From assembly GCA_017999915.1 (NCBI GenBank), contig JAGNKX010000017.1, forward strand, positions 102,004 to 134,326: DNA of 32,323 bases, written 5' to 3'. Under the pieces are notes generated by a model that did no database searches, was not told the origin of the DNA, and was given only the letters and a program-made list of their open reading frames with translations. Position numbers and translations under genes: made by a program. The number at the start of each line of letters is the position of its first letter. The stretch's first letter is position 1. This document shows positions 14,401 through 23,412 of the stretch, piece by piece. The DNA comes from Spirochaetota bacterium. Its GTDB lineage: Bacteria > Spirochaetota > UBA4802 > UBA5550.

Positions 14401-15462
14401 GTGCTTGTATCGAAAAAATTTTCCCTTATCGGTTTGGCCATCTTCTTCAATGCCCTGTGGGCCATGGCGATAATTGATAACGCCCATGGCCGGAGTAAAA
14501 CCGAATCCGATTCTCGTCCGCCGGCAAAACACTTTGCAGAAATAAAGCTTCCCCGGGGATATCGTCCTTCTCCGGCCCATGTTCTTCAATTAATAGGGAC
14601 GCATATCAATGTTGACCTGTACGCCGCGACGTTCGCCCAGGGAATGGCGGTATACGCCGAGCTGTACTGGAACCAGGCAATGCCGGAAAAAAAGATGGCA
14701 GTGGAAAGGCTTGATTTTGACGGCAGGGATATCCTTCTCTCGAAGCGGGAATGGGGCTACCGGGCGCTTTTCGGCATACATGCGGAAACGGCTCCCGGCA
14801 TGAGGAGCCTGCGGGTCGCCTATTCCATCGACGGCCATCAGGTGACGGACACGTTCACCGTTCGGGTTTCACGGAGCGAATACCGGTTTCCTCGCGGCGC
14901 CCTTGACCTGGGAAAGTACTCTGATGTCGATTATCGACCCACACCGGAAGAGCTCGCGTTCATCAACAGATGCGCGGCAAAGAAAAACATGGTCTTCAAA
15001 AGGATCGGACCGGATTTACTCGGGGAATCATTCTCTCATCCGCGGGACAGGCATCATATAACATCCTCTTTCTGGGCAAAGAGGCTTATCATGCAGTACC
15101 GGAAAAAGAACGGTAAAAAGATACGGTTGAAAAACAAGTTGAATGTTCACAGGGGTGTCGACTTGAGAGGAAAAACCGGAGAGCCGGTTTTTTCAATAGG
15201 GGGCGGTACGGTGGTCATAGCGGAACCGATGTATTATGAGGGGAATTTCATAGTCATCGACCATGGCAACAGAATATTTACCTATTATATGCATCTTCAT
15301 TCATTTTCAGTGAAAGAAGGAGATATAGTGAAAGCAGGGCAGACGGTGGGAACCGTTGGATCCACCGGGCTATCCACCGCCGCTCACCTTCATGTTTCGC
15401 TGGTTTTACAGGATATTAATGTGGATCCTCTCAGTATTATAATGCTACCTGTGAGAAGATAA
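14401..15462 (+). CDS. Secreted M23-family (LytM-type) metallopeptidase
   Basis: 353 residues from GTG 14401 (GAGG 8 bases upstream). The N-terminus (KKFSLIGLAIFFNALWAMA) is a signal peptide or anchor. Residues about 55-165 form a beta-rich region of unknown type. The M23 domain covers about 245-345: HRGVDLRG (Zn ligands H250, D254), YYMHLHSF (H298/H300) and HLHVSL (H331 as third ligand), with VKAGQTVGTVGSTG between. All key residues are present, so it should be an active peptidoglycan endopeptidase in the periplasm, acting in wall remodelling. It stands alone between the ferredoxin and the polysaccharide locus. Confidence 0.92.
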   Translation: MLVSKKFSLIGLAIFFNALWAMAIIDNAHGRSKTESDSRPPAKHFAEIKLPRGYRPSPAHVLQLIGTHINVDLYAATFAQGMAVYAELYWNQAMPEKKMAVERLDFDGRDILLSKREWGYRALFGIHAETAPGMRSLRVAYSIDGHQVTDTFTVRVSRSEYRFPRGALDLGKYSDVDYRPTPEELAFINRCAAKKNMVFKRIGPDLLGESFSHPRDRHHITSSFWAKRLIMQYRKKNGKKIRLKNKLNVHRGVDLRGKTGEPVFSIGGGTVVIAEPMYYEGNFIVIDHGNRIFTYYMHLHSFSVKEGDIVKAGQTVGTVGSTGLSTAAHLHVSLVLQDINVDPLSIIMLPVRR

Positions 15463-15992
15463 ATTGAGGATATATTATTGAAAAAATTTAAATTGCATGA
15501 TATATTGTATTTGTTGCATAGCATACATGGTATCGATAGACGTTCCTGACGCTTTCTGCGGAGGGGGCAGAATCAATAAATTAACTAGATTTATGACAAG
15601 TCTAATAATTTTTTTCACTTTATATGATTACCAAGGTAATCTGTTACAGGGCGGGGACATCAAGAAGTTGAAAACTGAGACATAATCTTATGTTTTATAA
15701 AAAAATTTGAATGATTGGCTTATGATTTTACTTATAATTATTGACAATAATTTATATTAATAATTAATTTATAAATCCAGTTCTGTAATTTATTTTTTTT
15801 GATTTTTGTCGCACTTGCGGGTAAGAGCAGTGAATATGCTCATCTTTATAACATATCAACTCGCTGTTGCCACTATGCCTGTATAAGGGAACCTCGAAAA
15901 ACTAGAATTTTTCAATGTTGGTATATTGAAATTTTTTTAATTTTTAGAAGTGCCCATAATACTATCATTATCTTTTATTGTTGTTTTGTGCA
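15463..15992. other. AT-rich gene-less leader of the polysaccharide locus
   Basis: About 530 bp of very AT-rich sequence with no credible gene: short frames at 15497-15685 and 15799-16068 lack ribosome sites and recognisable protein. It has TTGACA at 15741-15746 with only weak -10 candidates (TTAATT at 15764). No ops/JUMPstart motif was found. The long untranslated stretch before the first glycosyltransferase is where regulation of the locus would sit. Confidence 0.55.
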
Positions 15993-18176
15993 ATGGATAC
16001 TATTTCAATTATTACACCGTCTTTTAACCAGGGCTGTTTTCTTGATGACGCGATATCGTCAGTCTTAAGTCAATCCGGTGAGTTTTACATCGATTATATT
16101 ATCATTGACGGCGGTTCCACCGATACGTCGGTTTCAGTCATCAAGAAATATGAGGAAATGCTTCAGGAGAACTGCAAAACCGTACAAATGGACGGTTTGA
16201 CCTATTATATAAAAAAGAAGCCCGCCTTTAGGTTCTGCAATTGCCGTGGAATAAGCTACCGCTGGATCAGCGAGAAAGACGAGGGCCAGTCCCATGCGAT
16301 AAACAAGGGCATATCAATGATGGAGGGCGACTTTTTCGCGTGGATCAATTCAGACGACTATTACATGAATAATGACGTATTCGCGAAGGCCGTTGATTTT
16401 TTCAAGGCCCATCCAAATACGGGCATGATATACGGCCGCGGTTACTGCGTGGATGAACATAAAAAAATCATGAGGGATTTCCACGATAACTGCACCACCC
16501 TCAACTTCAGCCGGAGCATTCTGAAGCATGAATGCTTCATCCTCCAGCCGGCGGTGTTCGTCAGGAGCGCGGTTGTCAGGGACGCCGGGCCCCTTGATGA
16601 GAGCTTTCAATGGTGCATGGACTGGGAATACTGGCTCAGGATAGCCAGGAAGCACACCATATCCTATTTCCCCCAATGGGTCGCCTGCTGGCGTCAGTAT
16701 GAAGGAATAAAATCGAATGATTTTTGCCGGGATACGGTCTATGAACGGGACCGTATCATGCGAAAGTATTCCGGTTTCTTCGAATACGCGGTGAACAGGT
16801 GGTACTTTCAGGCGACCATGTTTTCGCTGCAGCATTTAGCCTCGTTGCGGCATGATTCCCCGATTAAAAAAACGGTGATCTGCGGCTTTGAGCTGGCCGC
16901 CAATTATACGCTGCGCCTCTTCATGAGGATGTTCGGCGGAAAGAGGGTCAGCTCGACGGTGTCCCGGATAGCCATATTCACGCCCCTGGAGCCGATCAAT
17001 TCGGACATAGCCAAATACAACACGGGCCTGATCCAGGGTCTCCTGAAGAAAAAGCCGGGTCTTTTCGTGGATGTCTATGTGGACGGCGGCTATAATCCGA
17101 TCAGGTTCGAATCGCCCGGATTCAGAATAATCAATCATGAAAAGTTTCACCGGAACCATTATATCTACGATACGATATTATTCAAGGTAGGCGACGATTA
17201 CCGGCACCACAGCTACATGTTCCCCTATGTGCGCAGATACGGCGGGATCGTCGAGCTGGATGACGCGAAGCTCAATCAGATATACATACATATCATTGAA
17301 AAAATAAGAGGCTACCTGAGAAAAAGAAAGCTGCTTAGTTGCTTGCGGCTTTGCGCCGCCCATCCGGAGCTGCGGTACTACGCGTGGCATAAAATGCTGC
17401 GGCCCCTGAGCAACCGCAATAAGGAAGCGTACCTTGACAGGTACCTGTACCGGAAGTCCTTCCTGGTGAAAAAGGCCCGGTCCATCATCGTGCGGGACCA
17501 GAACCCGGTCCTCTATTACCGGCTGCCGCGCCGCAAGTGCTCGATAATAGAAAAAGGCTCGGAAATTAACAGCCTCACGGGCCCGCAGGACAATCTAAAG
17601 ATTCGCAAGCGTTTCGATATCCCTAAAAACGCCTTTGTGATGATACTGGGCGGCGAGACGGCCTCCATGGTGAAGGCGGACCTGATAATCAAGGCCCTCG
17701 CCCGCATCAGAAAGCAGGTGCCGGACCTTCTCTGCATACTCATGGCCGACCATTCCCGTCAGAACGATGCTCTTGTCGAGCTGATCAGGGAATGCCGCCT
17801 CGAAAAAAGGGTCCGCTTTTCCGGAGAGCTGACCAACGAAGAGAAGCTGGAATATATATCCATCGCCGACGCCGGAATAGACCTGGGATCAAAAAAGAGG
17901 AAGGGCCAATCGGGCTTTCAGGTTGATTTGGAAGAACGCGGGAAGATCGTATTCATGCCCGGGTTCGGCAATGACAGGTCTTTATCCGGGGATCTGTCAA
18001 AATGGATGCGAAGAAAAGACGACGTGGAAAAGGTCCTGGCCGACAGGATGCTGTGGCTCTATAATAATCCGGGTCATGTCTACCGGATCGGATTTCACGG
18101 CCATCAGAACGCCTCAAAGGCGCCGAAGCTCAATGACGCGGTTATAACCGGGTATTGTGAGGCCCTGGGCCTGTAG
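15993..18176 (+). CDS. GT2-GT4 fusion glycosyltransferase
   Basis: 727 residues from ATG 15993 (an upstream TTG at 15978 is less likely; no clear ribosome site). Residues 1-240 are a GT-A/GT2 domain: ISIITPSFNQGCFLDDAI, IIIDGGSTDTS, then EKDEGQSHAINKGISMMEGD and the metal-binding WINSDDYY (119-122). Residues about 325-727 resemble a GT-B/GT4 enzyme: IAIFTPLEPINSDIAKYN, and a C-terminal half with ILGGETASMVKADLIIKALARI and VRFSGELTNEEKLEYISIADAGIDL. The usual GT4 EX7E motif is not obvious (SGFQVDLEERGKIVFMP occupies its place). It probably adds two sugars on the cytoplasmic face during glycan assembly. Confidence 0.85.
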   Translation: MDTISIITPSFNQGCFLDDAISSVLSQSGEFYIDYIIIDGGSTDTSVSVIKKYEEMLQENCKTVQMDGLTYYIKKKPAFRFCNCRGISYRWISEKDEGQSHAINKGISMMEGDFFAWINSDDYYMNNDVFAKAVDFFKAHPNTGMIYGRGYCVDEHKKIMRDFHDNCTTLNFSRSILKHECFILQPAVFVRSAVVRDAGPLDESFQWCMDWEYWLRIARKHTISYFPQWVACWRQYEGIKSNDFCRDTVYERDRIMRKYSGFFEYAVNRWYFQATMFSLQHLASLRHDSPIKKTVICGFELAANYTLRLFMRMFGGKRVSSTVSRIAIFTPLEPINSDIAKYNTGLIQGLLKKKPGLFVDVYVDGGYNPIRFESPGFRIINHEKFHRNHYIYDTILFKVGDDYRHHSYMFPYVRRYGGIVELDDAKLNQIYIHIIEKIRGYLRKRKLLSCLRLCAAHPELRYYAWHKMLRPLSNRNKEAYLDRYLYRKSFLVKKARSIIVRDQNPVLYYRLPRRKCSIIEKGSEINSLTGPQDNLKIRKRFDIPKNAFVMILGGETASMVKADLIIKALARIRKQVPDLLCILMADHSRQNDALVELIRECRLEKRVRFSGELTNEEKLEYISIADAGIDLGSKKRKGQSGFQVDLEERGKIVFMPGFGNDRSLSGDLSKWMRRKDDVEKVLADRMLWLYNNPGHVYRIGFHGHQNASKAPKLNDAVITGYCEALGL

Positions 18177-18217
18177 TACATGCCGGTTCCCTTGCCGCCG
18201 CCCCTCATTAATAATTC

Positions 18218-18245
18218 TTGACACATATGGCGCAATCGCTATCAT
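18218..18245 (+). promoter_or_regulatory. Putative promoter upstream of fcl
   Basis: TTGACA (18218-18223), 16-bp spacer, TATCAT (18240-18245). It lies in the 225-bp gap before fcl and would start a transcript about 150 nt upstream of it. Confidence 0.5.
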
Positions 18246-18401
18246 TACCCTGCTTCCCGTGAAGATGCACTATCCCATGTGAGCAATGATGGGTATATTC
18301 TGATAAAAGAGGGATGCTTGTACATGTCCCATTCAGGCATTGCCCTGAAGCGAAATCGAGTATTCTGATGATAGCAATCATAATGGACGAATAGTATAAT
18401 T

Positions 18402-19478
18402 ATGGATAAAGACGCCAAAATATATATCGCAGGCCACAAGGGGCTGGTGGGATCGTCGCTGCACAGGACCCTGCTGGATCTGGGTTACTCGAACATAGTC
18501 GCGCGGACCCATGGCGAGCTCGATCTCACCAGGCAGGCGGATACGGAACAGTTCTTTGAAGAAGAGCGCCCCGAGTACGTCTTCCTGGCCGCGTCCAAGG
18601 TGGGCGGCATAATCGCCAACATGACCTACACCGCGGAGTTCATCTACAACAACATAACCATCGCGGCCAACGTCATCAACTCCGCCTACCGCTATGGCGC
18701 GACGAAACTGTTGAATATCGGGTCGTCCTGCATCTATCCGAAAATAGCGCCGCAGCCCCTTAAGGAAGAGTATCTGCTGACAAACATACTGGAGCCGACC
18801 AACGAGGCCTATGCCATAGCCAAGATAGCCGCCATCAAGCTCTGCCGCTATTTCAACCAGCAGTACCGGACGAATTTCATATCGGTCATGCCCACGAACC
18901 TCTACGGCATACGGGACAACTTCAACCTGGAAACGGCCCACGTGCTTCCGGCGCTCATCAGGAAATTTCACCTGGCGAAGCTCTTGCGGAACAAGGACTA
19001 TGACGCGGTCAATAAAGACATAAAGACCTACCGGCTCGGATTCGGCCTTGATGACCATGTCGATGGCAAGTCGCACGGTTCCACTGAAAAGGCCCTTCTC
19101 GAGATAGGCATCACGTCGGAATACATAATGCTCTGGGGCACCGGGGAGCCGTACCGGGAGTTCCTGTACGTCGACGACCTTTCCCAGGCGTGCATTTTCC
19201 TCATGGCTAATTACGATAATTTCGCCATCGGCGAATTTATCAATATCGGCAGCGGCAGCGACATGAAGATCAAGGACATCGCGACCCTGGTAAAGGATGT
19301 CGTCGGGTACACCGGGGACATCCGCTATGACACCAGCAAGCCCGACGGCATGCAGCGGAAGCTCATGGACAGCTCGCGCATCAAGCAGCTCGGCTGGACG
19401 CAGAAGCATACCCTCGCAGACGGTATCAGGCAGACCTATGAGTGGTACCTGAGCAATATGGGTGAAAAACATTCCTGA
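18402..19478 (+). CDS. fcl: GDP-L-fucose synthase
   Basis: 358 residues. Epimerises and reduces GDP-4-keto-6-deoxy-D-mannose to GDP-L-fucose with NADPH. SDR marks: IYIAGHKGLVGSSL (nucleotide loop, residues 7-20), LNIGSSCIYPK (S108/S109) and the catalytic pair Y137/K141 in EAYAIAKIAAIK. FLAASKVGGI and GTGEPYREFLYVDDL are characteristic of the family. About 40 extra residues (around 193-240) match a longer subgroup of Fcl. The partner GDP-mannose dehydratase (gmd) is not in the window. It overlaps the permease start by 17 bp if GTG 19462 is used. Confidence 0.93.
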   Translation: MDKDAKIYIAGHKGLVGSSLHRTLLDLGYSNIVARTHGELDLTRQADTEQFFEEERPEYVFLAASKVGGIIANMTYTAEFIYNNITIAANVINSAYRYGATKLLNIGSSCIYPKIAPQPLKEEYLLTNILEPTNEAYAIAKIAAIKLCRYFNQQYRTNFISVMPTNLYGIRDNFNLETAHVLPALIRKFHLAKLLRNKDYDAVNKDIKTYRLGFGLDDHVDGKSHGSTEKALLEIGITSEYIMLWGTGEPYREFLYVDDLSQACIFLMANYDNFAIGEFINIGSGSDMKIKDIATLVKDVVGYTGDIRYDTSKPDGMQRKLMDSSRIKQLGWTQKHTLADGIRQTYEWYLSNMGEKHS

Positions 19479-20256
19479 TGCGCATATGAATCTCCGGCTA
19501 ATATTAGAATTCACCAAGAGGGATTTTACCGAAAAATATGCGGGATCCCTCCTGGGTGTAGTATGGGCATTCATCTACCCCCTTGTGATGATTACGATCT
19601 ATGCCGTTGTCTTTTCAAATATTATGGGGGCCAAGCTCAGTCCCGGTCAGGGCAGCGGGTTTTCCTATGTCTCTTACCTGGTGGCGGGAATAATACCCTG
19701 GACCGCCTTTGCCAATACCATCATGCGCTCATCCACGGTGTTTCTGGAAAAAAAAGGAGTGATTTCCAAGGTCCATTTGTCACTGCCGCTTCTCCCCCTT
19801 TACATCGTATTGTCGGAAACTATAACGTTTATCATAACATTTCTGCTGTATTTGATTCTTTTAATCGTTATGGGCATGCCTCTTTATAAATCGATCATCT
19901 TTATTCCTTTTATTTATGTAGTTCACCAGATATTCGCCTATGCGTTGGGCCTGTTCTTTGCCATGATGGTCGTTTTTATCAGGGATTTCAAAGAATTGAT
20001 CAACGTGGCATTCCAGATATGGTTCTGGCTCACTCCCATCGTCTATGTCATGGATATCGTGCCAACAATCATGAGGGTCGCCATGGATTTCAACCCGGCC
20101 TATCTGTTCATATCCGCATACCATGATATATTTGTCTATGGAAAGTATCCTGATTTTATTTCGCTGCTCATTCTGGCGGTTTCCGGCCATGTTATTCTTC
20201 TTTTTTCATATGTATTATTTAAAAAAATAGAAAAGGACATACGCGATTTCATATGA
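19462..20256 (+). CDS. wzm: ABC-2 type polysaccharide export permease (Wzm-like)
   Basis: 264 residues from GTG 19462 (ATG 19486 is an equally possible start). About six transmembrane helices in the ABC-2 pattern; the N-terminus LILEFTKRDFTEKYAGSLLGVVWAFIYPL and the later FQIWFWLTPIVYVMDIVP and FNPAYLFI are classic for O-antigen, capsule or teichoic acid exporters. It forms the inner-membrane channel that moves lipid-linked glycan with the ATPase encoded downstream. Its stop codon overlaps the start of the small membrane gene (ATGA). Confidence 0.93.
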   Translation: MKNIPDAHMNLRLILEFTKRDFTEKYAGSLLGVVWAFIYPLVMITIYAVVFSNIMGAKLSPGQGSGFSYVSYLVAGIIPWTAFANTIMRSSTVFLEKKGVISKVHLSLPLLPLYIVLSETITFIITFLLYLILLIVMGMPLYKSIIFIPFIYVVHQIFAYALGLFFAMMVVFIRDFKELINVAFQIWFWLTPIVYVMDIVPTIMRVAMDFNPAYLFISAYHDIFVYGKYPDFISLLILAVSGHVILLFSYVLFKKIEKDIRDFI

Positions 20257-20432
20257 TGAAGATCTATCTTCTGTTTGTTATTATCATTACCGTCATAATG
20301 GCGGCGATATTATATTCATTTAAAAAAAATATGCATGGCAACTATAACGGCATCTGGTTCATTATAACCAGCGGCATCTATTTTTGCCTGGTGTTCATCG
20401 GCGCACTATACTTTTTTGGTATTCCCCTATGA
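20253..20432 (+). CDS. 59-residue two-helix membrane protein between permease and ATPase
   Basis: ATG 20253 (or the adjacent ATG 20256) overlaps the permease stop, and its own TGA overlaps the ATPase ATG at 20429, so it is embedded in the coupled exporter operon. Sequence: helix 1 IYLLFVIIITVIMAAILYSF, a short polar loop KKNMHGNYNG, helix 2 IWFIITSGIYFCLVFIGALY and a short end FFGIPL. It shows no family I recognise. The tight double overlap argues it is translated and stays with the transporter, perhaps as an accessory subunit or assembly factor; this is inference. Confidence 0.75.
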   Translation: MMKIYLLFVIIITVIMAAILYSFKKNMHGNYNGIWFIITSGIYFCLVFIGALYFFGIPL

Positions 20433-21634
20433 TTCGAGTAGACGCTATTTCAAAGAAATTCAAATTATACAGAGCCCCAGCGGATCGTCTTAAAGAAATA
20501 CTGTTCAGGAAAAAATGCCATAAGGATTTCTGGGCCCTGGATAATGTGTCGTTTACGGTAGACGACGGCCAGGCCATGGGGATCATCGGGCAAAACGGCT
20601 CCGGTAAGTCGACCATGCTGAAGATTCTCACCGGAATCTACCTGCCCGATTCCGGTTCCATCTCCATCAACGGAAAGATAACGGGACTCCTTGAACTGGG
20701 GACCGGTTTTAACCCGGAAATGACCGGTGTCGAGAATATATACATGAACGGACTCCTCCTGGGGATGTCGAGGGAGGAAATCGACGGCAAGAAAGACGCC
20801 ATTATCGAATTTACCGAGCTGGGCGAATTTATCTATGAGCCGATCAAGACCTATTCGTCGGGCATGACCATGAGGCTCGCCTTTTCCATCGCCATACACG
20901 CCGATCCGCAGTGCTTTGTCGTGGATGAGGCCCTTTCGGTGGGGGACGCCCATTTTCAGCAGAAATGCATGGACAGGATCAGGGCCTTCAGAAAAAACGG
21001 GGGGTCCATTATTTTTGTTTCCCATGATCTCAATGCAGTGAAGATGCTCTGTGACAAGGCGATACTCCTCAACCACGGCATTGTCATTGAGGAGGGAGAC
21101 CCGGAGAACGTGGTCAATTCATACAATTTCCTGATTTCGAAGCAGGGTGATGATATTGATTCCTCCATTTATAAGATTGACGGAGAGTCCTCCTTCGGCA
21201 CCTTCGAGGCGCAGATAACAGATATTGAATTAATCGGTGAACATTCAAGGTCAAACATGATTTCTTCAGGAGAAAAAGCGACCATATCGGTGAGTATCGA
21301 AGCGTGTAATGCGATAAGGGACGTTACCGTCGGAATCGCCATCAGAGACAAGTTCGGACAGGAGATATTCGGCACCAATACCTATCATCATAAAAAGAAT
21401 TTTAATCTTGAGAAAGGAAAAAAATATATCTGCCGCTATCTCATGGAAATGAACATCGCTCCCGGAAAATACACTCTCACCGCGGCCCTCCATGTGGGTG
21501 ATTCGCATTTAAATCATTGCATTCACTGGAAAGATAAATTCATCGATTTCGAGGTCGCCGGAATATACGGCAATATGTTCATCGGCGTATGCAGATTGAA
21601 GCCGGAAATATCCGTTGAGGTCAGGAATTCATGA
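20429..21634 (+). CDS. wzt: ABC exporter ATPase with Wzt-type C-terminal glycan-binding domain
   Basis: 401 residues from ATG 20429; homology begins at MIRVDAISKKFKLY, so upstream open frame is excluded. NBD: Walker A GQNGSGKST (54-62), LLELGTGFNPEMTGVENIYMNG typical of polysaccharide exporters, signature YSSGMTMRL (142-150), Walker B CFVVDEA (162-168), H-loop FVSHD (H199). Residues about 255-401 form a beta-sandwich Wzt_C-type domain (IRDVTVGIAIRDKFGQEIFGTNT; IAPGKYTLTAALHV), which in O-antigen systems such as E. coli O8/O9a recognises the chain-end modification and couples capping to export. It overlaps the next gene by 4 bp. Confidence 0.93.
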   Translation: MIRVDAISKKFKLYRAPADRLKEILFRKKCHKDFWALDNVSFTVDDGQAMGIIGQNGSGKSTMLKILTGIYLPDSGSISINGKITGLLELGTGFNPEMTGVENIYMNGLLLGMSREEIDGKKDAIIEFTELGEFIYEPIKTYSSGMTMRLAFSIAIHADPQCFVVDEALSVGDAHFQQKCMDRIRAFRKNGGSIIFVSHDLNAVKMLCDKAILLNHGIVIEEGDPENVVNSYNFLISKQGDDIDSSIYKIDGESSFGTFEAQITDIELIGEHSRSNMISSGEKATISVSIEACNAIRDVTVGIAIRDKFGQEIFGTNTYHHKKNFNLEKGKKYICRYLMEMNIAPGKYTLTAALHVGDSHLNHCIHWKDKFIDFEVAGIYGNMFIGVCRLKPEISVEVRNS

Positions 21635-23139
21635 GCAATAATTCAGAAATAAATATCGATGAAATAATGAGGGAGATCCGCGCAGAGGTGGCTCGCAGGA
21701 AAAGGGAGCACCGGTATGCGCAGGCGAATGTTTCACCTTTGACTATTCCCGGCCGATATCCCGCTTCTCCCCGGCAATGCGCGTCCGCCGCTTCCGGAGC
21801 TGAAAAATCCTTTATATGGAAAGGCCTTAACCGGTTTAACGAATTTCTGTGCAGAATCAGTTTCTATAACAGGTTGTATGTCGCTGTCAGGGACCGGCTC
21901 AGAAATCATTTCGTCAGCAACAGGCCCGCCTATGACCTGGATGTGTTATTGACCGCTCAGGATGAGGAATTCGCGGCCCTGGCGTACAGCGTGTTATTGC
22001 ACCGGGAGCCCGACTATGATGGATTGAACGGCTATATGACACGGCTTCGCAATGGGAAAATTTCGAAAATCGATATTCTCGCCAGTATGCGTTTTTCGCG
22101 CGAAGGCAAAGAGAACGGTGTCAATGTCAAGGGATTGAGGAGAAGGTATCTCTGGAACAAATTCTTCGGGATTCCAATCGTTAGCTTTTTGGCCCGCTAT
22201 GTATTGGTTGTTCTGACTCTTCCGCATCAAATCAAGAGGATGGAAAAACTTGACGCGAAGATTGAGGCTGATTATATCGATTTAAAAAAGTCATTTGCAA
22301 AAAACATGGCCGACCATGAATTTCGCAATACACAGGATATTTCACATATCACGCGCCAGGTGCAGGACCATACGTACACCCTGCTCGACCAGCAGCGGAG
22401 ACTCGGCGTGTTTCTTGACGAGATTGCCAGGGCAAAGCCGGAAGCCCTTTCGTCCGAACAGGCGGCCCTGTTTCTCGATGAAAGAGACCATATGCTGGAC
22501 GCAATGTATCTGACCTTTGAAGACAGGTTTCGGGGAAGCCGAGAGGATATCAAGGAGCGGTTAAGGGTGTATATCCCCCATGTCAATGCGGTTGTGAAAG
22601 GAAAGGGGTCTTCCGTCCTGGATATCGGTTGCGGCCGCGGTGAATGGCTTGAGCTCCTTTCGGAAAATGGAATAGAAGCCAGGGGAATCGATCTGAACAA
22701 AATAATGGTCCGGCAATGCCGTGACCGCGGTTTTGATGTTCAGGAATCAGACGCAATGGAGTTCCTGAAAAAAATGGAGCCTAACAGTCTCAGCGTCATC
22801 ACGGGTTTTCAGATTGTGGAACACCTGCCGTTAAAGACTCTGATATCTATTTTTGACGAATCTTTGAGAGTGCTGATGCCGGGGGGCATGGTGATCTTTG
22901 AAACGCCCAATCCGGAAAATATCATCGTGGGCTCATGTAATTTTTATTATGACCCAACGCATATACGGCCCATACCTCCCGATGTCCTGCAGTTTCTGGT
23001 GGAAACCCGCGGTTTCATAAAAAGTGAAATAGTAAGACTGCATCCGCTGAATTTCATCAGTGAAACCGAAACAGGGATCGATAAGATCATCGAGAGATTC
23101 AACAAGGAGTTAGATTATTCAGTTATCGCCTATAAATAA
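21631..23139 (+). CDS. WbdD-like chain-capping methyltransferase with DUF4214 region
   Basis: 502 residues; ATG 21631 overlaps the wzt stop. It starts with INIDEIMREIRAEVARRK, a motif recurrent in polysaccharide enzymes. Residues about 113-163 look like DUF4214 (LAYSVLLHREPDYDGLNGYM). A hydrophobic stretch IPIVSFLARYVLVVLTLP (181-198) may be membrane-associated, followed by a coiled coil (205-265). Residues 310-502 are a class I SAM methyltransferase: SSVLDIGCGRGEWLELL (motif I), GIDLNKIMV, then FQIVEHLP and GGMVIFETPNP. The layout and position next to a Wzt with a C-terminal sensor domain suggest that it methylates the growing chain end, as WbdD does. The kinase half of WbdD is absent. Confidence 0.85.
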   Translation: MSNNSEINIDEIMREIRAEVARRKREHRYAQANVSPLTIPGRYPASPRQCASAASGAEKSFIWKGLNRFNEFLCRISFYNRLYVAVRDRLRNHFVSNRPAYDLDVLLTAQDEEFAALAYSVLLHREPDYDGLNGYMTRLRNGKISKIDILASMRFSREGKENGVNVKGLRRRYLWNKFFGIPIVSFLARYVLVVLTLPHQIKRMEKLDAKIEADYIDLKKSFAKNMADHEFRNTQDISHITRQVQDHTYTLLDQQRRLGVFLDEIARAKPEALSSEQAALFLDERDHMLDAMYLTFEDRFRGSREDIKERLRVYIPHVNAVVKGKGSSVLDIGCGRGEWLELLSENGIEARGIDLNKIMVRQCRDRGFDVQESDAMEFLKKMEPNSLSVITGFQIVEHLPLKTLISIFDESLRVLMPGGMVIFETPNPENIIVGSCNFYYDPTHIRPIPPDVLQFLVETRGFIKSEIVRLHPLNFISETETGIDKIIERFNKELDYSVIAYK

Positions 23140-23177
23140 CTCGATTTAGGCGTTTTTATCGGTACAATATTATATTA

Positions 23178-23362
23178 ACGAATTTGATATCTCATTTTTT
23201 ACTAGTTACGTATGTGAGCTATTGATAATCGGTTATTTTGCTGCGGAAGGTCCATCCTGGACCATCCTCGCTTTACGCAAAACATCCATGTTTTGCTTGT
23301 TTTCGAGCAAATCAATGCAATATATCACTTATCACGTCGAAAAAATGAGATATCAAATTCGT
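23178..23362. repeat. MITE-like element with perfect 23-bp terminal inverted repeats
   Basis: Arms 23178-23200 (starting ACGAATTTGATATCTC) and 23340-23362 are exact reverse complements. The interior has two perfect hairpins with short C-rich loops: GGTCCA/TGGACC (23249-23263, loop TCC) and GCAAAACAT/ATGTTTTGC (23277-23296, loop CC). No coding region lies inside, and no clear target duplication is seen. It fills the only large gap in the glycan locus between the methyltransferase and the next glycosyltransferase. Confidence 0.75.
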
Positions 23363-23412
23363 CGCAATTGTTCTATAATAAAAACGACAGACTCAAGTAA
23401 ATTAGTGTCCCT

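Noticed and set aside
15497-15685. Short plus frame in the AT-rich leader
   Set aside because: No ribosome site and no natural-looking protein; AT-rich sequence of this length yields such frames by chance.
15463-15992. Possible JUMPstart/ops anti-termination element before the glycan locus
   Set aside because: I looked for the GGCGGTAG-type ops core and found no match.
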